The notes: generated by a model not told the origin, from the sequence alone. 64,000 nt of DNA from Ancylobacter dichloromethanicus (GCF_018390645.1 NZ_JAHBGC010000020.1:542869-606868); one strand, 5' to 3'. Counted from the stretch's first letter, positions 1-10,804 are shown. A program made the numbers and translations.

Positions 1-1
1 C

Positions 2-565
2 GGTGGACAGGACTGCCACGCCAAGCCCTGCGGCGCCCATACCGGGGACATCGCCGCGGAGATGCTGGCCGATGCCGGCGCCCGCGCGGTCATCGTCGGC
101 CATTCGGAGCGCCGTTGCGATCACGGCGAGACCGACGCGCAGGTGCGCGCCAAGGCCGAAGCGGCGCGTCGTGCCGGGCTGGTCGCCATCGTCTGCGTCG
201 GCGAGACGCGGGCGGAGCGCGAGGCCGGTCAGGCCCTCGACATCGTGCGCGGGCAACTGGCCGGTTCGGTTCCCGACGGCGCCACCGGTGCCGGCCTTAT
301 CGTCGCCTATGAGCCGGTCTGGGCGATTGGCACCGGGCTGACGCCGACCAATGAAGACATCGCCGAAGTGCATGCAGCCCTTCGCGCCGCGCTCAATGCC
401 CGCTTCGGCAGCGAGGGCGAGGCGATCCGCCTGCTCTATGGCGGCTCGGTCAAGGCGGAGAACGCCGGCGAGATTCTGGCCGTGCCGGATGTGGATGGCG
501 CGCTCTGCGGCGGAGCCAGCCTGAAGGCCGAGGCTTTTCTCGCCATCGCCCGTTCCTATCTATAG
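2..565 (+). CDS. tpiA: Triosephosphate isomerase, C-terminal part (truncated by window edge)
   Basis: Interconverts dihydroxyacetone phosphate and glyceraldehyde 3-phosphate in the cytosol (glycolysis, gluconeogenesis, Calvin cycle). The reading frame is open from base 2, so the start lies left of the window. About 187 of roughly 250 residues are visible. Catalytic features are present: the GHSERR histidine segment, the glutamate in [11 protein letters not shown] (which also starts flexible loop 6), and the phosphate-binding YGGSV and CGGASL segments near the end. The early [13 protein letters not shown] segment matches the subunit-interface loop of the family. secG follows 139 bases downstream on the same strand, a common alphaproteobacterial order. 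Identification is firm; only the N-terminus is missing. Confidence 0.96.
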   Translation, partial: GGQDCHAKPCGAHTGDIAAEMLADAGARAVIVGHSERRCDHGETDAQVRAKAEAARRAGLVAIVCVGETRAEREAGQALDIVRGQLAGSVPDGATGAGLIVAYEPVWAIGTGLTPTNEDIAEVHAALRAALNARFGSEGEAIRLLYGGSVKAENAGEILAVPDVDGALCGGASLKAEAFLAIARSYL

Positions 566-704
566 CCGGGCCTGCCGACGATCCGCATGGCGTGCCGGCT
601 GGAAACGCCGGTCGCAATCGTGTAGGAACGCGCCCAAAGAGTGCGGCGGGTGAGTTCGGCAAGAGGACTCGCACGCTGCTGCACGAGCATTTTGAAGGCG
701 TCAG

Positions 705-1094
705 ATGCAAACCGTACTCATCGTCATCCATCTCATGGTCGTGCTGGCCCTGATCGGCGTGGTGCTGATTCAGCGTTCCGAAGGGGGCGGGCTCGGCATT
801 GGCGGCGGAGGCGGGGGAGGCGGCGGTGGCGGTTTCTTCAGCGCGCGCGGCACGGCCAATGTGCTGACCCGCGCCACCGCGATTCTGGCCGGGCTGTTCT
901 TCCTCACCAGCCTCTCGCTCACCGTTCTCGCCGGCTGGGGCCGTGGCCCGACGACGATCTTCAACGCGCCGACGGCGGTTCCCGGCTCGCCTTCGGCTCC
1001 CGCGCCCGGTGGCTCGGTGCTCGACCAGCTCAACGCCGCCCAGCCCGCGCCGCCGGCCGCTCCCGCCGCGCCGCAGGCTCCGCAGTCGCAGTGA
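705..1094 (+). CDS. secG: Preprotein translocase subunit SecG
   Basis: Small inner-membrane subunit of the SecYEG channel. The 129-residue product has two hydrophobic helices, about residues 3-22 and 57-78. They are joined by a loop carrying the GVVLIQRSEGGGLG segment typical of SecG and an uninterrupted run of glycines before FFSARG. The C-terminal 50 residues are Pro/Ala/Gln-rich and low in complexity, as in many rhizobial SecG proteins. ATG at 705 gives the family N-terminus MQTVLIVIHL. It lies between tpiA and pyrG, the usual arrangement in this group. The glycine run is coded by varied GGN codons, so it is unlikely to be a simple repeat expansion. Confidence 0.95.
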   Translation: MQTVLIVIHLMVVLALIGVVLIQRSEGGGLGIGGGGGGGGGGGFFSARGTANVLTRATAILAGLFFLTSLSLTVLAGWGRGPTTIFNAPTAVPGSPSAPAPGGSVLDQLNAAQPAPPAAPAAPQAPQSQ

Positions 1095-1100
1095 TATCGG

Positions 1101-1128
1101 CGCCGCGCCGGTCCTTTCCGGCGCGGCG
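1101..1128 (+). terminator. GC-rich hairpin after secG
   Basis: A perfect 11-bp inverted repeat (CGCCGCGCCGG, 6-base loop, CCGGCGCGGCG) lies just after the secG stop. There is no U-tract, so it may be a Rho-assisted or weak terminator, or only an mRNA-stabilising hairpin, ahead of pyrG. Confidence 0.45.
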
Positions 1129-1198
1129 TGCCGTTTCCCCACAGGCGAGTGCCCGTTCGGCAAGACGGGCTCTCGTCGAATCGCGTTTTTGCCGATAG

Positions 1199-2839
<1,641 letters not shown>

Positions 2840-2997
2840 AGCCGGCCCGCCGGCCGCGGGCGTGGCGGTCTCGGATAAGGCAGTCTGGACAGGGCGTTAG
2901 GGTCCATTCCGCACAGATCGATTCATCTGTGTCGACTCCGGTTTATGCCGGGCCGCCTGCTCCCTCGGGCCGGCGTCTGCGGCCCTGCGGGCTCGGG

Positions 2998-3020
2998 AAC
3001 GGCCCGCGCGGCGGGCCGTT
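2998..3020 (+). terminator. Hairpin downstream of pyrG
   Basis: A perfect 10-bp stem (AACGGCCCGC, 3-base loop, GCGGGCCGTT) is followed by TCGTCCTTT, a weak U-rich stretch. It lies 158 bases after the pyrG stop and before the VOC gene. A shorter 7-bp dyad (CACAGAT, 6-base spacer, ATCTGTG) lies at 2912-2931. Either may help end the pyrG transcript. Confidence 0.4.
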
Positions 3021-3130
3021 CGTCCTTTGCGGGCAGTGAGTGCTGGATTCACCTGCTGCCGCCGTGCTCTCATGCGCGCCGTGGGGAATCCGGTCCGGGC
3101 GCCGAGCGTGCCGGCCAAGCAGGGGAGAAG

Positions 3131-4006
3131 GTGCCATTGGAGCGCGGTCTTGATCACGTCGTCCATGTCGTCCGCGACCTCGAAGCGGCGGGCGAACTCT
3201 ACGACATGCTCGGCTTCACCGTCGGCAGCCGCAACCGGCATCCGTGGGGAACCGACAACCGGATCGTGCAGACGCCCGGATTCTTTGTCGAACTGCTCGA
3301 AATAGCCGATCCGGGAAAGATTCCCCCGCAGGAGGAGACGCACTTTTCCTTCGGGGCCTTCAACCGCGATTTCCTCGCCGATGTCGGCCCGGGCCTGTCG
3401 ATGCTGGTGCTGGAGGGGCGCGACGCCGCCATCGACAAGCTGGAATTTGACAAGGCGGGAATTGGCGGGCTCGACCTGTTCGAGTTCGAGCGCGAGGGCA
3501 AGCGGCTCGACGGCGTGGATGTCAAAGTGGCGTTCACGCTGGCTTTCGCCCGCGATCCGGCCTCGCCGCATGCCGGCTTCTTCACCTGCCTCCAGCATTT
3601 TCCGGAGAATTTCTGGTCGCCGGACCTGCAGCGCCACATGAATGGCATGGAGGGCGTGGTCGGCGTGGTGTTCACCGCTGCCGATCCGGGCGCGCATGTC
3701 GCCTTCCTGAGCGCGTTCGCCGGCATGGATTCCCGGCGTGCCGTCGATGGCTGGCACATTCTGAAAACCCCGCGCGGCGACATCGACGTGATGAGCGAGA
3801 CGCTGTTCACCGAGCGCTTCGGCGTGCCGGCGCCGGGCGGGCCGGGGCTGCGCCTCGCCGCCGTGCGCTTCGCCGTGGGCGACATGGACCGGCTGCGCCG
3901 GCGGGTGTCCGCCTCGCGCATGTCGGCGGAGGACATCGAGGGCGTGGTCGTGGTCGGCCCGTCCGCGGCGCTGGGGGCGACGCTGGTGTTCGAAGCGGCG
4001 GGCTAG
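3131..4006 (+). CDS. VOC-family glyoxalase-like protein
   Basis: The product of about 291 residues belongs to the vicinal oxygen chelate fold (Glyoxalase_3-like). It begins with the RGLDHVVHVVRDLEAAGELY segment, in which the His after LD is the usual first metal ligand, followed by GFTVGSRNRHPWGTDNRIV. A second betaalphabeta module with FFTCLQHFPENFW follows near residue 160. Substrate cannot be read from the sequence; related proteins range from dioxygenases to isomerases. I chose GTG at 3131, which follows AGGGGAGAAG; TTG at 3137 is also possible, and the frame stays open further upstream without family similarity. It stands alone between pyrG and a strong terminator. Confidence 0.8.
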   Translation: MPLERGLDHVVHVVRDLEAAGELYDMLGFTVGSRNRHPWGTDNRIVQTPGFFVELLEIADPGKIPPQEETHFSFGAFNRDFLADVGPGLSMLVLEGRDAAIDKLEFDKAGIGGLDLFEFEREGKRLDGVDVKVAFTLAFARDPASPHAGFFTCLQHFPENFWSPDLQRHMNGMEGVVGVVFTAADPGAHVAFLSAFAGMDSRRAVDGWHILKTPRGDIDVMSETLFTERFGVPAPGGPGLRLAAVRFAVGDMDRLRRRVSASRMSAEDIEGVVVVGPSAALGATLVFEAAG

Positions 4007-4048
4007 CAGGACCTGCCGGCATAGGAAACACACGCCGGTGTAAGAAGC

Positions 4049-4080
4049 AAAGGCCCCGGAATCACTTCCGGGGCCTTTTT
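4049..4080 (+). terminator. Rho-independent terminator
   Basis: A 13-bp perfect stem (AAAGGCCCCGGAA, TCAC loop, TTCCGGGGCCTTT) runs straight into a T-run. It is the best intrinsic terminator in the left part of the window. It ends the VOC gene transcript and faces the converging glucan synthase gene, whose stop lies at 4129. Confidence 0.9.
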
Positions 4081-4128
4081 CATGTCGCTGATGATGGTGC
4101 GCGGCGCGGCGCGAAGCCGGTATGGGCG

Positions 4129-6777
4129 TCAGCCGCCGATCTTCTCGGGCACCGCCGCTTCCGGCGGCACGGCGCGGCCGGGCAGCAGCGCCAGCGCGCG
4201 GGCGCGCAGGGTGCTCCAGGTGGCGAAGGCGTTCAGCGTCGAGCCCTCCAGCCAGCCAATGCCGGCGGCGGCCAGGAAGGGCAGGCTCTGGACCGCCAGG
4301 GCGAGGGCGAACAGGTCGACCTCCACCACCGCGTGCCAGTTGGTCATGCGCAGCGTCACCGCCGCGAGCATCAGGCCGGCACCGATCACCGCTTCCGGCA
4401 GCGCCGGGAAGGCGCGGGCGGCGTCCGCCAGCCAGGAGCCCTTGGCGGTACGGGCGAAGGCGAGGTCCTTGTAGCGGAAGCTGTCATAGACCGCTTTGGC
4501 GACGGTGAACTGCACCGCCATCGCCGCGAAGGCGGCGCCGAGCATGCGCACAGGCGTGGTCGCCACGCGCAGCCGGTAGAGCGCGATGAAGTGCAGCAGG
4601 TAGATGCCGAAGCAGAACAGGATCGGGATGGTGAGGATGCGCTGCGGCACCGCAATGCCTAGGCCGAGCACCACCGGCACCCAGAGCAGCGACAGGATGG
4701 CGACCAGCGCGCCGACGCTCTCCGAGCCGAGCCAGCTGACCCAGCCGATGCTGAACTCGCGGCGCTGCGCCGGGGTGAGGCGGGTGCCGGCGTTCGGCAG
4801 CATGCGGCGCCAGTGCTTGCGGATGATCTGCATGCCGCCATAGGCCCAACGGTGGCGCTGCTTCTTGAACGAGGCGAAATCGTCCGGCAGCAGGCCCCAG
4901 CCATAGCGGGCGCTGCTGTAATGGCTCTTCCAGCCACGCTCGACGATCGACAGGCCGAGGTCGGTGTCCTCGCAGATGGTGTCGCTCGACCAGTCGCCGG
5001 CTTCGACCATGGCGGCGCGGCGCATCAGGCACATGGTGCCGTGCACGACGATGGCGTCGTGCTCGTTGCGCTGGACCATGCCGATGTCGAAGAAGCCGGC
5101 ATATTCGGTGTTCATCGCCTCGTGCAGCAGGCTGCGACTGGCGTCGCGGTGGTCCTGCGGTGCCTGCACGATGCCGACGGTGGGGTCCTCGAAGGTGGGG
5201 ACGAGGTCGATCAGCCAGTTGGGGTCGACGACATAGTCGGCGTCGATGATGCCGATGATCTCGGCATCGGGCGCGGTCTCCAGCATGGCGGCGCGCAGGG
5301 CGCCGGCCTTGAAGCCCGCCACCTTCGGCAGGTTGAGGAATTTGAAGCGGTCGCCGAGTTCGCGGCAATGCGCCTCGATCGGCTCCCAGAACGCCGGGTC
5401 CGGCGTGTTGTTGATAATGACCAGGCACTCGAAATTCGGCCAGTTCAGCCGCGCGACGCTGTCGAGCGTCTGCTTCAGCATCTCCGGCGGCTCCTTGTAG
5501 GCCGGGATGTGGATCGAGACCTTGGGGGTGCGCGAGGGCACCGTCACGCCGATCTTGCGCAGCAGGCGGCGCGGGGCGCGGCCGAAGGCGATGGTGGCGA
5601 GTTCCTCCACCCGGTAGAGCATGACGACGACGAGAGGCACTAGCAGCACGAGGCTGACCACCATCGTCACCATGTTGCCGCCGATGACGTAATGGGTCAG
5701 CCAGTGATCGGCGACGGTGGCGATCCAGGCGCCGACCAGATTGGCCGCGCCGACCATGATCACCGCCTGCGCCATGGTCAGCCGGCCGAAGCGGAACACC
5801 GGGATCGAGAAGGCGATGCCCAGCAGCAGGGCGATGGCGGCGGTGGCGGTGTAGGTCGACGGCGTGATCGGCCCGGACAGCGGGAATTTCAGCGCCCGGT
5901 CGGCGTCGAGAATGCCCCAGTACTGGCCGACGCTGCCCTCGAAGCTCTTCCACGGGGCGTCGAACGCTTCGATCAAATTGTATTCGATGCCGAGCGCATC
6001 GGCGCGCGCGGCGAAAGTGCGGATGATCTGTGCCTGCTCGATCTCGCCGGGCACCGCGTTGTCGCGGTTGTAGCCCTGGCTCGGCCAGCCGAACTCGGCG
6101 ATGACGATGCGCTTGCCGGGATAGGTGGCGCGCAGCCGGTCATAGATGGCGATGGTGTGGTCGACCACCTGCTCGGGCGTCACGCCTTCCCAATAGGGCA
6201 GCATGTGGGCGGCGATGTAGTCGACGGCGGAGACCAGCTCGGGGTGATCGAGCCAGACGTCCCACGTTTCGCCCGTGGTCACAGGCACGTTGGTCTCGCG
6301 CTTCACCCGGCGGATGGTGTCGATGAGTTGCTGGGGCGTGCGCTCGGCGCGCAGGATCGACTCGTTGCCGACCACGATGCCGACGACGTTGGAATTCTTC
6401 TTCGCGACGTCGATCGCGTTGGTGATCTCGCGCTCGTTGCGCGCCTCGTCCTCGTCCAGCCAGGCGCCGACGGTCGTCTTCAGCCCCTTCTCGCCGGCGA
6501 TTTTGGCGACGAGGTCGAGATTGCCGGTCGAGGCGTAGGTGCGCACCGCGCGGGTGTAGGGCGCCACCGCCTCGACGTCGGCGCGGATCTGCTGCTCGGT
6601 GGTGGGCTCGCCCTTGTCGGGGTTGGCATCGCGGCCGTAGGGAGCGAACGACATGCTCTGGAAACGGTCGGGAACGGCGGGGGCGGACGCCTCCTCACGC
6701 AGTGCCAACCAGACAAAGGCATGGACACACGTCACAACCGCAACGGCAGCGGCAGCGACACGAACAGCGGGGCGCAT
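4129..6777 (-). CDS. ndvB: NdvB-like beta-1,3-glucan synthase (GH17-like domain fused to GT2)
   Basis: An 882-residue inner-membrane protein. A signal/anchor helix (about 7-26) precedes a periplasmic GH17-like domain (about 35-300). That domain keeps both expected carboxylates, Glu139 in VVGNES and Glu228 in IAEFGWPSQG. Membrane helices follow (about 310-390). Next is a cytosolic family 2 glycosyltransferase with DADY (512-515), ED (603-604) and QRHRW (640-644) motifs, then more helices. Size and domain order match Bradyrhizobium NdvB, which builds the beta-1,3 backbone of cyclic glucans, and the related Pseudomonas NdvB. An NdvC-like gene and a small secreted protein lie next to it, supporting a periplasmic beta-1,3/1,6-glucan role. 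The exact product (cyclic or linear) is inferred. Confidence 0.85.
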   Translation of the reverse strand: MRPAVRVAAAAVAVVTCVHAFVWLALREEASAPAVPDRFQSMSFAPYGRDANPDKGEPTTEQQIRADVEAVAPYTRAVRTYASTGNLDLVAKIAGEKGLKTTVGAWLDEDEARNEREITNAIDVAKKNSNVVGIVVGNESILRAERTPQQLIDTIRRVKRETNVPVTTGETWDVWLDHPELVSAVDYIAAHMLPYWEGVTPEQVVDHTIAIYDRLRATYPGKRIVIAEFGWPSQGYNRDNAVPGEIEQAQIIRTFAARADALGIEYNLIEAFDAPWKSFEGSVGQYWGILDADRALKFPLSGPITPSTYTATAAIALLLGIAFSIPVFRFGRLTMAQAVIMVGAANLVGAWIATVADHWLTHYVIGGNMVTMVVSLVLLVPLVVVMLYRVEELATIAFGRAPRRLLRKIGVTVPSRTPKVSIHIPAYKEPPEMLKQTLDSVARLNWPNFECLVIINNTPDPAFWEPIEAHCRELGDRFKFLNLPKVAGFKAGALRAAMLETAPDAEIIGIIDADYVVDPNWLIDLVPTFEDPTVGIVQAPQDHRDASRSLLHEAMNTEYAGFFDIGMVQRNEHDAIVVHGTMCLMRRAAMVEAGDWSSDTICEDTDLGLSIVERGWKSHYSSARYGWGLLPDDFASFKKQRHRWAYGGMQIIRKHWRRMLPNAGTRLTPAQRREFSIGWVSWLGSESVGALVAILSLLWVPVVLGLGIAVPQRILTIPILFCFGIYLLHFIALYRLRVATTPVRMLGAAFAAMAVQFTVAKAVYDSFRYKDLAFARTAKGSWLADAARAFPALPEAVIGAGLMLAAVTLRMTNWHAVVEVDLFALALAVQSLPFLAAAGIGWLEGSTLNAFATWSTLRARALALLPGRAVPPEAAVPEKIGG

Positions 6778-6989
6778 GAGACAAAACCCACGAAAAAGGG
6801 AGGCTGACGGGCGGACTATAATACAGTTTTAACGCACGTGCAGCACGCTCGTCGCCGCAACGCGCAACATGCGCGCCGCGTCTTTCGAAAATGCCGCTTC
6901 GCTGCTGCAAATGCGTGAGGCGGACAATTGTTCCGCACTATGGCGAGCCCATGTCGCGTCGATGACGCGGCGGGGGCCATGGCGGGGAT

Positions 6990-7469
6990 TCATTGCGCGG
7001 GAGCAGGAGCCGGGGCGGCCGTGGGGGAGGGAGCGGGTGCGTCGGGGTTGACCCAGCAGGCATGGACCCGCTCGGACAGGCGTTCCTGCGCCTTGCTGTC
7101 GATGTTGCCCTGGCGGACCAGGCAGCGGAACGCGATCTTCAGGTGCTCGGTGGGGCAGCCGAAGCGCTCGTAGAGTTCGAGATGGCGGCGCGCGGTGTCG
7201 ATGTCGTCGCGCCAGAGCAGCATGGCGATGCGCCGGCCGCTCCACACGCATTCCGGCAGGCCGGCATTGCCCGGCAGCTTGGCCGCCTCGGCATATTCCT
7301 CGACCGAACGGCGCTGCGCCTCCTCCTTCGCCTGTTCCTCCGGCGACTTCTGTTCGGCGGATCTCTGCTCCTGCGAGACGCTCTGCGCCGCAGCGCCGCC
7401 GGCAGCCGCGGACATCAGGATCAGGCCGCCGAACAGGGCAGCAGCGAGGGGACGTACGGAGCACAACAT
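6990..7469 (-). CDS. Secreted small protein of the beta-glucan locus
   Basis: A 159-residue protein with a clear signal peptide (hydrophobic 7-27, cleavage expected after AAAQ or AAGGAAA). A Glu/Gln/Lys-rich stretch (about 30-60) and a compact domain with four Cys (LPECVWSG, RFGCPTEH, AFRCLVRQG, VHACWV) follow, and the tail is Pro/Ala-rich. The cysteines suggest disulphides in the periplasm. It lies between the ndvB-like gene (same strand, 212 bases downstream) and the divergent ndvC-like gene. Small proteins of this kind accompany beta-1,3/1,6-glucan genes in Bradyrhizobium relatives, so a role in glucan synthesis or modification is likely. No enzymatic motif is visible. Confidence 0.75.
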   Translation of the reverse strand: MLCSVRPLAAALFGGLILMSAAAGGAAAQSVSQEQRSAEQKSPEEQAKEEAQRRSVEEYAEAAKLPGNAGLPECVWSGRRIAMLLWRDDIDTARRHLELYERFGCPTEHLKIAFRCLVRQGNIDSKAQERLSERVHACWVNPDAPAPSPTAAPAPAPAQ

Positions 7470-7679
7470 GGGGGAAACGTCACACGCAAAAGAGGAAACA
7501 CCGGACCAGGCAGGACACTAGGAGAACATATCGAATTTGTCAGCATGACGGCACGTGTCCCGATGTTGCCGCGGCGCAAAATTCCGCCGCTTTGCACACG
7601 CCACTTGCCGCCACATCAAAGCCCGGCTACCCGGCAGGGGTGAACGAGCCGAACGAGCCTTATCGTGGAGAGCCCCCGC

Positions 7680-9305
7680 ATGCGACTGCCCCTTGCCCTT
7701 GTTGTCCTCGTCTCGATGGCGGTCGTCGCCGTCTGGGCGTGGCTCGGGCAGCCGGTGCCGGCACCCGTGTCGCCGCTGGCGGCCGGGGAGAAGCTGCCCT
7801 GCGTTTCCTACGCGCCGTTCCGTCCCGGGCAGAGCCCGTTCAGCGAGGATGTGGCGTTCTCGCCCGCCCAGATCGACGACGACCTCGCGCGGCTGTCGAA
7901 GATCACCAGATGCGTGCGAACCTATTCCTCGATCCAGGCCGGTCTGTCGGCGGTGCCGGAACTTGCCCGCAAGCATGGACTCACCGTGCTCCAGGGAATC
8001 TGGATCGCCGCCGATCCGGTGCGCAACCGGCGGGAAATCGAGGGCGGCATCAAGGCGGCGCAGGAGAACCCGGACGTCGTCAAGGCGGTGATTGTCGGCA
8101 ATGAGGTGCTGCTGCGCGGCGAGCAGTCGGCCAACGACATTGCCGGTTTCCTCAAGGAGGTGAAGGCGAAGATACCGGCGGGCGTCGACGTCACCTATGC
8201 CGATGTGTGGGAGTTCTGGGAGCGCAACCGGGGGCTGGCCGACTCGGTCGATTTCGTCACCGTGCACATTCTCCCCTTCTGGGAGGACATGCCGGTCGCC
8301 GCCGAGGATTCGGTCGCTCATCTCGGCGAGATCCGCGAGCATGTGGGCGAGATATTCCCCGGCAAGGACATTCTCATCGGCGAGACCGGCTGGCCGAGCG
8401 AGGGGCGCATGCGCGAGGGGGCGCTGCCCTCTCCCTCCAACCAAGCGAACGTCATCCAGGAACTGCTCGCCCTCTCCAAGGCGAAGAACTACCGGCTCAA
8501 CGTCATCGAGGCGTTCGACCAGCCGTGGAAGCGGGTGCTGGAGGGCACGGTCGGCGGGCACTGGGGCTTCCTCGACGCCTATACACGCGAGTTCAAGTTC
8601 ACCTGGGGCGAGCCGGTGTCGGATCACCCGTACTGGAAGCTGCAGGCGCTGATCGGCGTCACCTTCGCCGCCAGCGTGTTCGCGGTGGCAGGTTATTCCG
8701 GCCGGCGCGCCGGCGGGCGGCCGCTCGGCATGCGGGAATGGTCGGCGGTGGCCGGCATCGCCTTCTTCGCCGGGCTGATGATCGGCCGGCTGCTGGCCAC
8801 CGTGCCGGCGGAGAGCCTGGGCGTCGGCGGGTGGATTCGCGGCGGCGCGCTGGTGGGGCTGGCGCTTCTGGTGCCGCTTTCCTGCGCCGCCGCCATCGGC
8901 CGGCGCGCCCGGCTGGTCACGCTGACGCTGGCGCTGAACAGCGAGGCGACGCCGGGCGCGCCGTTCTTCGACCGCTGCCTCGCCTTGCTGCTGGCGGCAT
9001 CGCTGGTGCTCGCGGCGCAGATCGGCTTCGGGCTGGTGTTCGATCCGCGCTACAAGGATTTCCAGTTCGCCGGGCTGACCCCGATCGTCGCCGCCTTCGC
9101 CTTCTACGCGGCGGTGGCCGGCCCGGGGCGCTTTTCCGAAGGCCGCCACGCGGAAAAGATGGCCGCCGTGCTGTTCCTCGGCGCCGGAACCTATGTCGCG
9201 CTCAACGAGACGCTGGCCAACTGGCAGGCGCTGTGGACCGGCAGCCTGTTCGTGGTGCTGGCCTTTACCCTCTGGCGCCTCGCCACGGCCGGGCGAAGGA
9301 GATGA
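7680..9305 (+). CDS. ndvC: NdvC-like GH17-family membrane protein (beta-1,6-glucan branching)
   Basis: A 541-residue protein with an N-terminal anchor (3-22) and a GH17-type domain (about 38-310). The domain keeps acid/base Glu142 in VIVGNE and nucleophile Glu235 in GETGWPSEG. Seven or so membrane helices follow from about residue 318. Size (about 60 kDa) and architecture match Bradyrhizobium NdvC, needed for beta-1,6 linkages in cyclic glucan. I chose ATG 7680, preceded by GGAGAG, rather than the in-frame GTG at 7665. It is transcribed away from the small secreted protein gene and the ndvB-like gene, and a shared regulatory region lies at 7470-7679. Its last 41 bases overlap the end of the convergent gene. 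Confidence 0.82.
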   Translation: MRLPLALVVLVSMAVVAVWAWLGQPVPAPVSPLAAGEKLPCVSYAPFRPGQSPFSEDVAFSPAQIDDDLARLSKITRCVRTYSSIQAGLSAVPELARKHGLTVLQGIWIAADPVRNRREIEGGIKAAQENPDVVKAVIVGNEVLLRGEQSANDIAGFLKEVKAKIPAGVDVTYADVWEFWERNRGLADSVDFVTVHILPFWEDMPVAAEDSVAHLGEIREHVGEIFPGKDILIGETGWPSEGRMREGALPSPSNQANVIQELLALSKAKNYRLNVIEAFDQPWKRVLEGTVGGHWGFLDAYTREFKFTWGEPVSDHPYWKLQALIGVTFAASVFAVAGYSGRRAGGRPLGMREWSAVAGIAFFAGLMIGRLLATVPAESLGVGGWIRGGALVGLALLVPLSCAAAIGRRARLVTLTLALNSEATPGAPFFDRCLALLLAASLVLAAQIGFGLVFDPRYKDFQFAGLTPIVAAFAFYAAVAGPGRFSEGRHAEKMAAVLFLGAGTYVALNETLANWQALWTGSLFVVLAFTLWRLATAGRRR

Positions 9306-9645
9306 GCAGCAGCCCGCCGGCGAGGCCGGCGAGGCCGTTGTTGTAGATCACCAGCCCGACGCAGGCGGCCATCAGCGCGAAGGTGAACATCACCAGCGAG
9401 GGGCGGATGAACTGGATCACCGCCGCGACCAGGGCGGCGATGCCGAACACCGAGTGGCTGAACAGCGTTATCACCAGCGCCCGCGTCTCGCAGGTCAGGG
9501 TCTCCATGCCGCGGCAGGCAAGGCCGACGGCGGACTGCTCGACCAGCGCGTAGCGCATGTAGACCGCCCAGCCGAGGGCGAAGGCGCCGAGCGCGATGAC
9601 GACATTGCTGGCGCGGGCGCCGGGCAGGAAGCTGCGGTGGCTCAC
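9265..9645 (-). CDS. Small integral membrane protein, function unknown
   Basis: About 126 residues with three or four hydrophobic helices: around NVVIALGAFALGWAVYM, ALVITLFSHSVFGIAALVAA, LVMFTFALMAACVGLVIY, and a short C-terminal one. A small loop holds two Cys (LACRGMETLTCE) that could pair in the periplasm. I chose GTG at 9645 because GAGGGG lies 9 bases upstream; an ATG at 9696 in the same frame lacks a ribosome-binding site. The gene lies 66 bases downstream of the EamA gene on the same strand and its 3' end overlaps the ndvC-like gene by 41 bases. No family was recognised. Confidence 0.6.
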   Translation of the reverse strand: MSHRSFLPGARASNVVIALGAFALGWAVYMRYALVEQSAVGLACRGMETLTCETRALVITLFSHSVFGIAALVAAVIQFIRPSLVMFTFALMAACVGLVIYNNGLAGLAGGLLLISFARPWRGARG

Positions 9646-9711
9646 GGTGAGGGTCCCCTCCGGCGGTCTTTCTACGGTGCCTGGCTCAGATCGCATGTCG
9701 CGGCCGGCCGA

Positions 9712-10668
9712 TCAATGCGCCGGCGCGCGGCGCGCCAGCCCCGGGCGACGGGTGGCCAGCACCACGCCGCCGAGGATCAGCACGAAACCAACCCCATGAT
9801 AGAGGTGGAGTTCCTCGCCGAGCAGCCCCACCGCCAGCAGCACGCCATAGGCCGGCATGAGATAGAGGAAGGTGGCGGTGACCGGCGCTCCCGCCACCCG
9901 GATGCAAAACTGGAACAGGCCGAAGGCAAGCACGGAAGGGAACAGCGCCAGGAAGACGATGGCGCCCCAGGCCTCCATCGTCGCTGGCTGGGGCGCGCCG
10001 CCCGCCGATTCCCACAGCGCCAGCGGGGCCAGCAGCAGCACGCCGGCCAGGGCGTTGGCGGCGAAGGCGGTCTGGCCGCCGAGCCGGCTCACCGGCCCCT
10101 GCCGCAGCATCAGCGAATAAGTCGCCCAGCCGATCGCCGCGACCAGAATGCCGAGATCGCCGCCGTTGAACTCAAGCGCCAGAAGCCGGCCGGGTTCGCC
10201 ATGCACGGCGATGAGCACGATGCCGGCGAAGCCCGCCAGCGTGCCAGCGAGCTGGATCGCTGGCAGCCTGCGGCGCTTCAGCAGTGCGTCGAGCACCACT
10301 ACCATGATGGTGGAAGTGGTGTAGATCAGCGTCGCATTGGTGGCGCTGGTATGTCTCAGGGCGACATAGACATTGCCGCCGCACAGCACCATGCCGAGAA
10401 AGCCGAGCAGCAGGATCCGCCACCATTCCCGGCGCAGCAGGTGGCGGTGGCGCAGCAGGCCGCCGGCGGCGAACGGCAGCAGCACCGCCGCCGCAATCGC
10501 CCAGCGCCAGAAGGCGAGCGACCAGGGCGGCACCACCTCCGCCACCGCCCGGCCGACGATGAGGTTGGACGAGAAGAACAGCGGCGTCGCCAGCAGCGCC
10601 AGCAGCGCCCACGGAGCGTGCGCGAAGGAGGGCAGGGAATCGGGGCGGCCGTCGGCGGGGTCGTTCAT
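9712..10668 (-). CDS. EamA/DMT-family transporter
   Basis: A 318-residue inner-membrane protein with ten predicted helices in two repeated five-helix halves, the layout of the EamA (drug/metabolite transporter) family. Typical segments include FFSSNLIVGRAVAEVVPPW in helix 1 and the LVAAIGWATYSLML start of the second half, with a PAYGVLLAVGLLGE segment near helix 9. The substrate cannot be deduced; relatives export amino acids, metabolites or drugs. It may share a transcript with the small membrane protein downstream. It is divergent from glmU, with a 136-base gap between the start codons. Confidence 0.85.
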   Translation of the reverse strand: MNDPADGRPDSLPSFAHAPWALLALLATPLFFSSNLIVGRAVAEVVPPWSLAFWRWAIAAAVLLPFAAGGLLRHRHLLRREWWRILLLGFLGMVLCGGNVYVALRHTSATNATLIYTTSTIMVVVLDALLKRRRLPAIQLAGTLAGFAGIVLIAVHGEPGRLLALEFNGGDLGILVAAIGWATYSLMLRQGPVSRLGGQTAFAANALAGVLLLAPLALWESAGGAPQPATMEAWGAIVFLALFPSVLAFGLFQFCIRVAGAPVTATFLYLMPAYGVLLAVGLLGEELHLYHGVGFVLILGGVVLATRRPGLARRAPAH

Positions 10669-10804
10669 GGCGCGTGGTGATACACGCTTCCCGGGACGGC
10701 GTCGCCGGCGAAGGCTATCCCTTTTCCGCCTGCCCGTGGCAGGCTAGATAGCGCCACACCGGGGGCCCGTTCCGCCTCACGCCGCAGCTTTTCGGAGTCC
10801 GCCG

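Noticed and set aside
797-833. Glycine run in SecG as a sequencing or slippage error
   Set aside because: The codons are mixed GGN types, the frame is intact and the flanks match SecG, so it is accepted as real.
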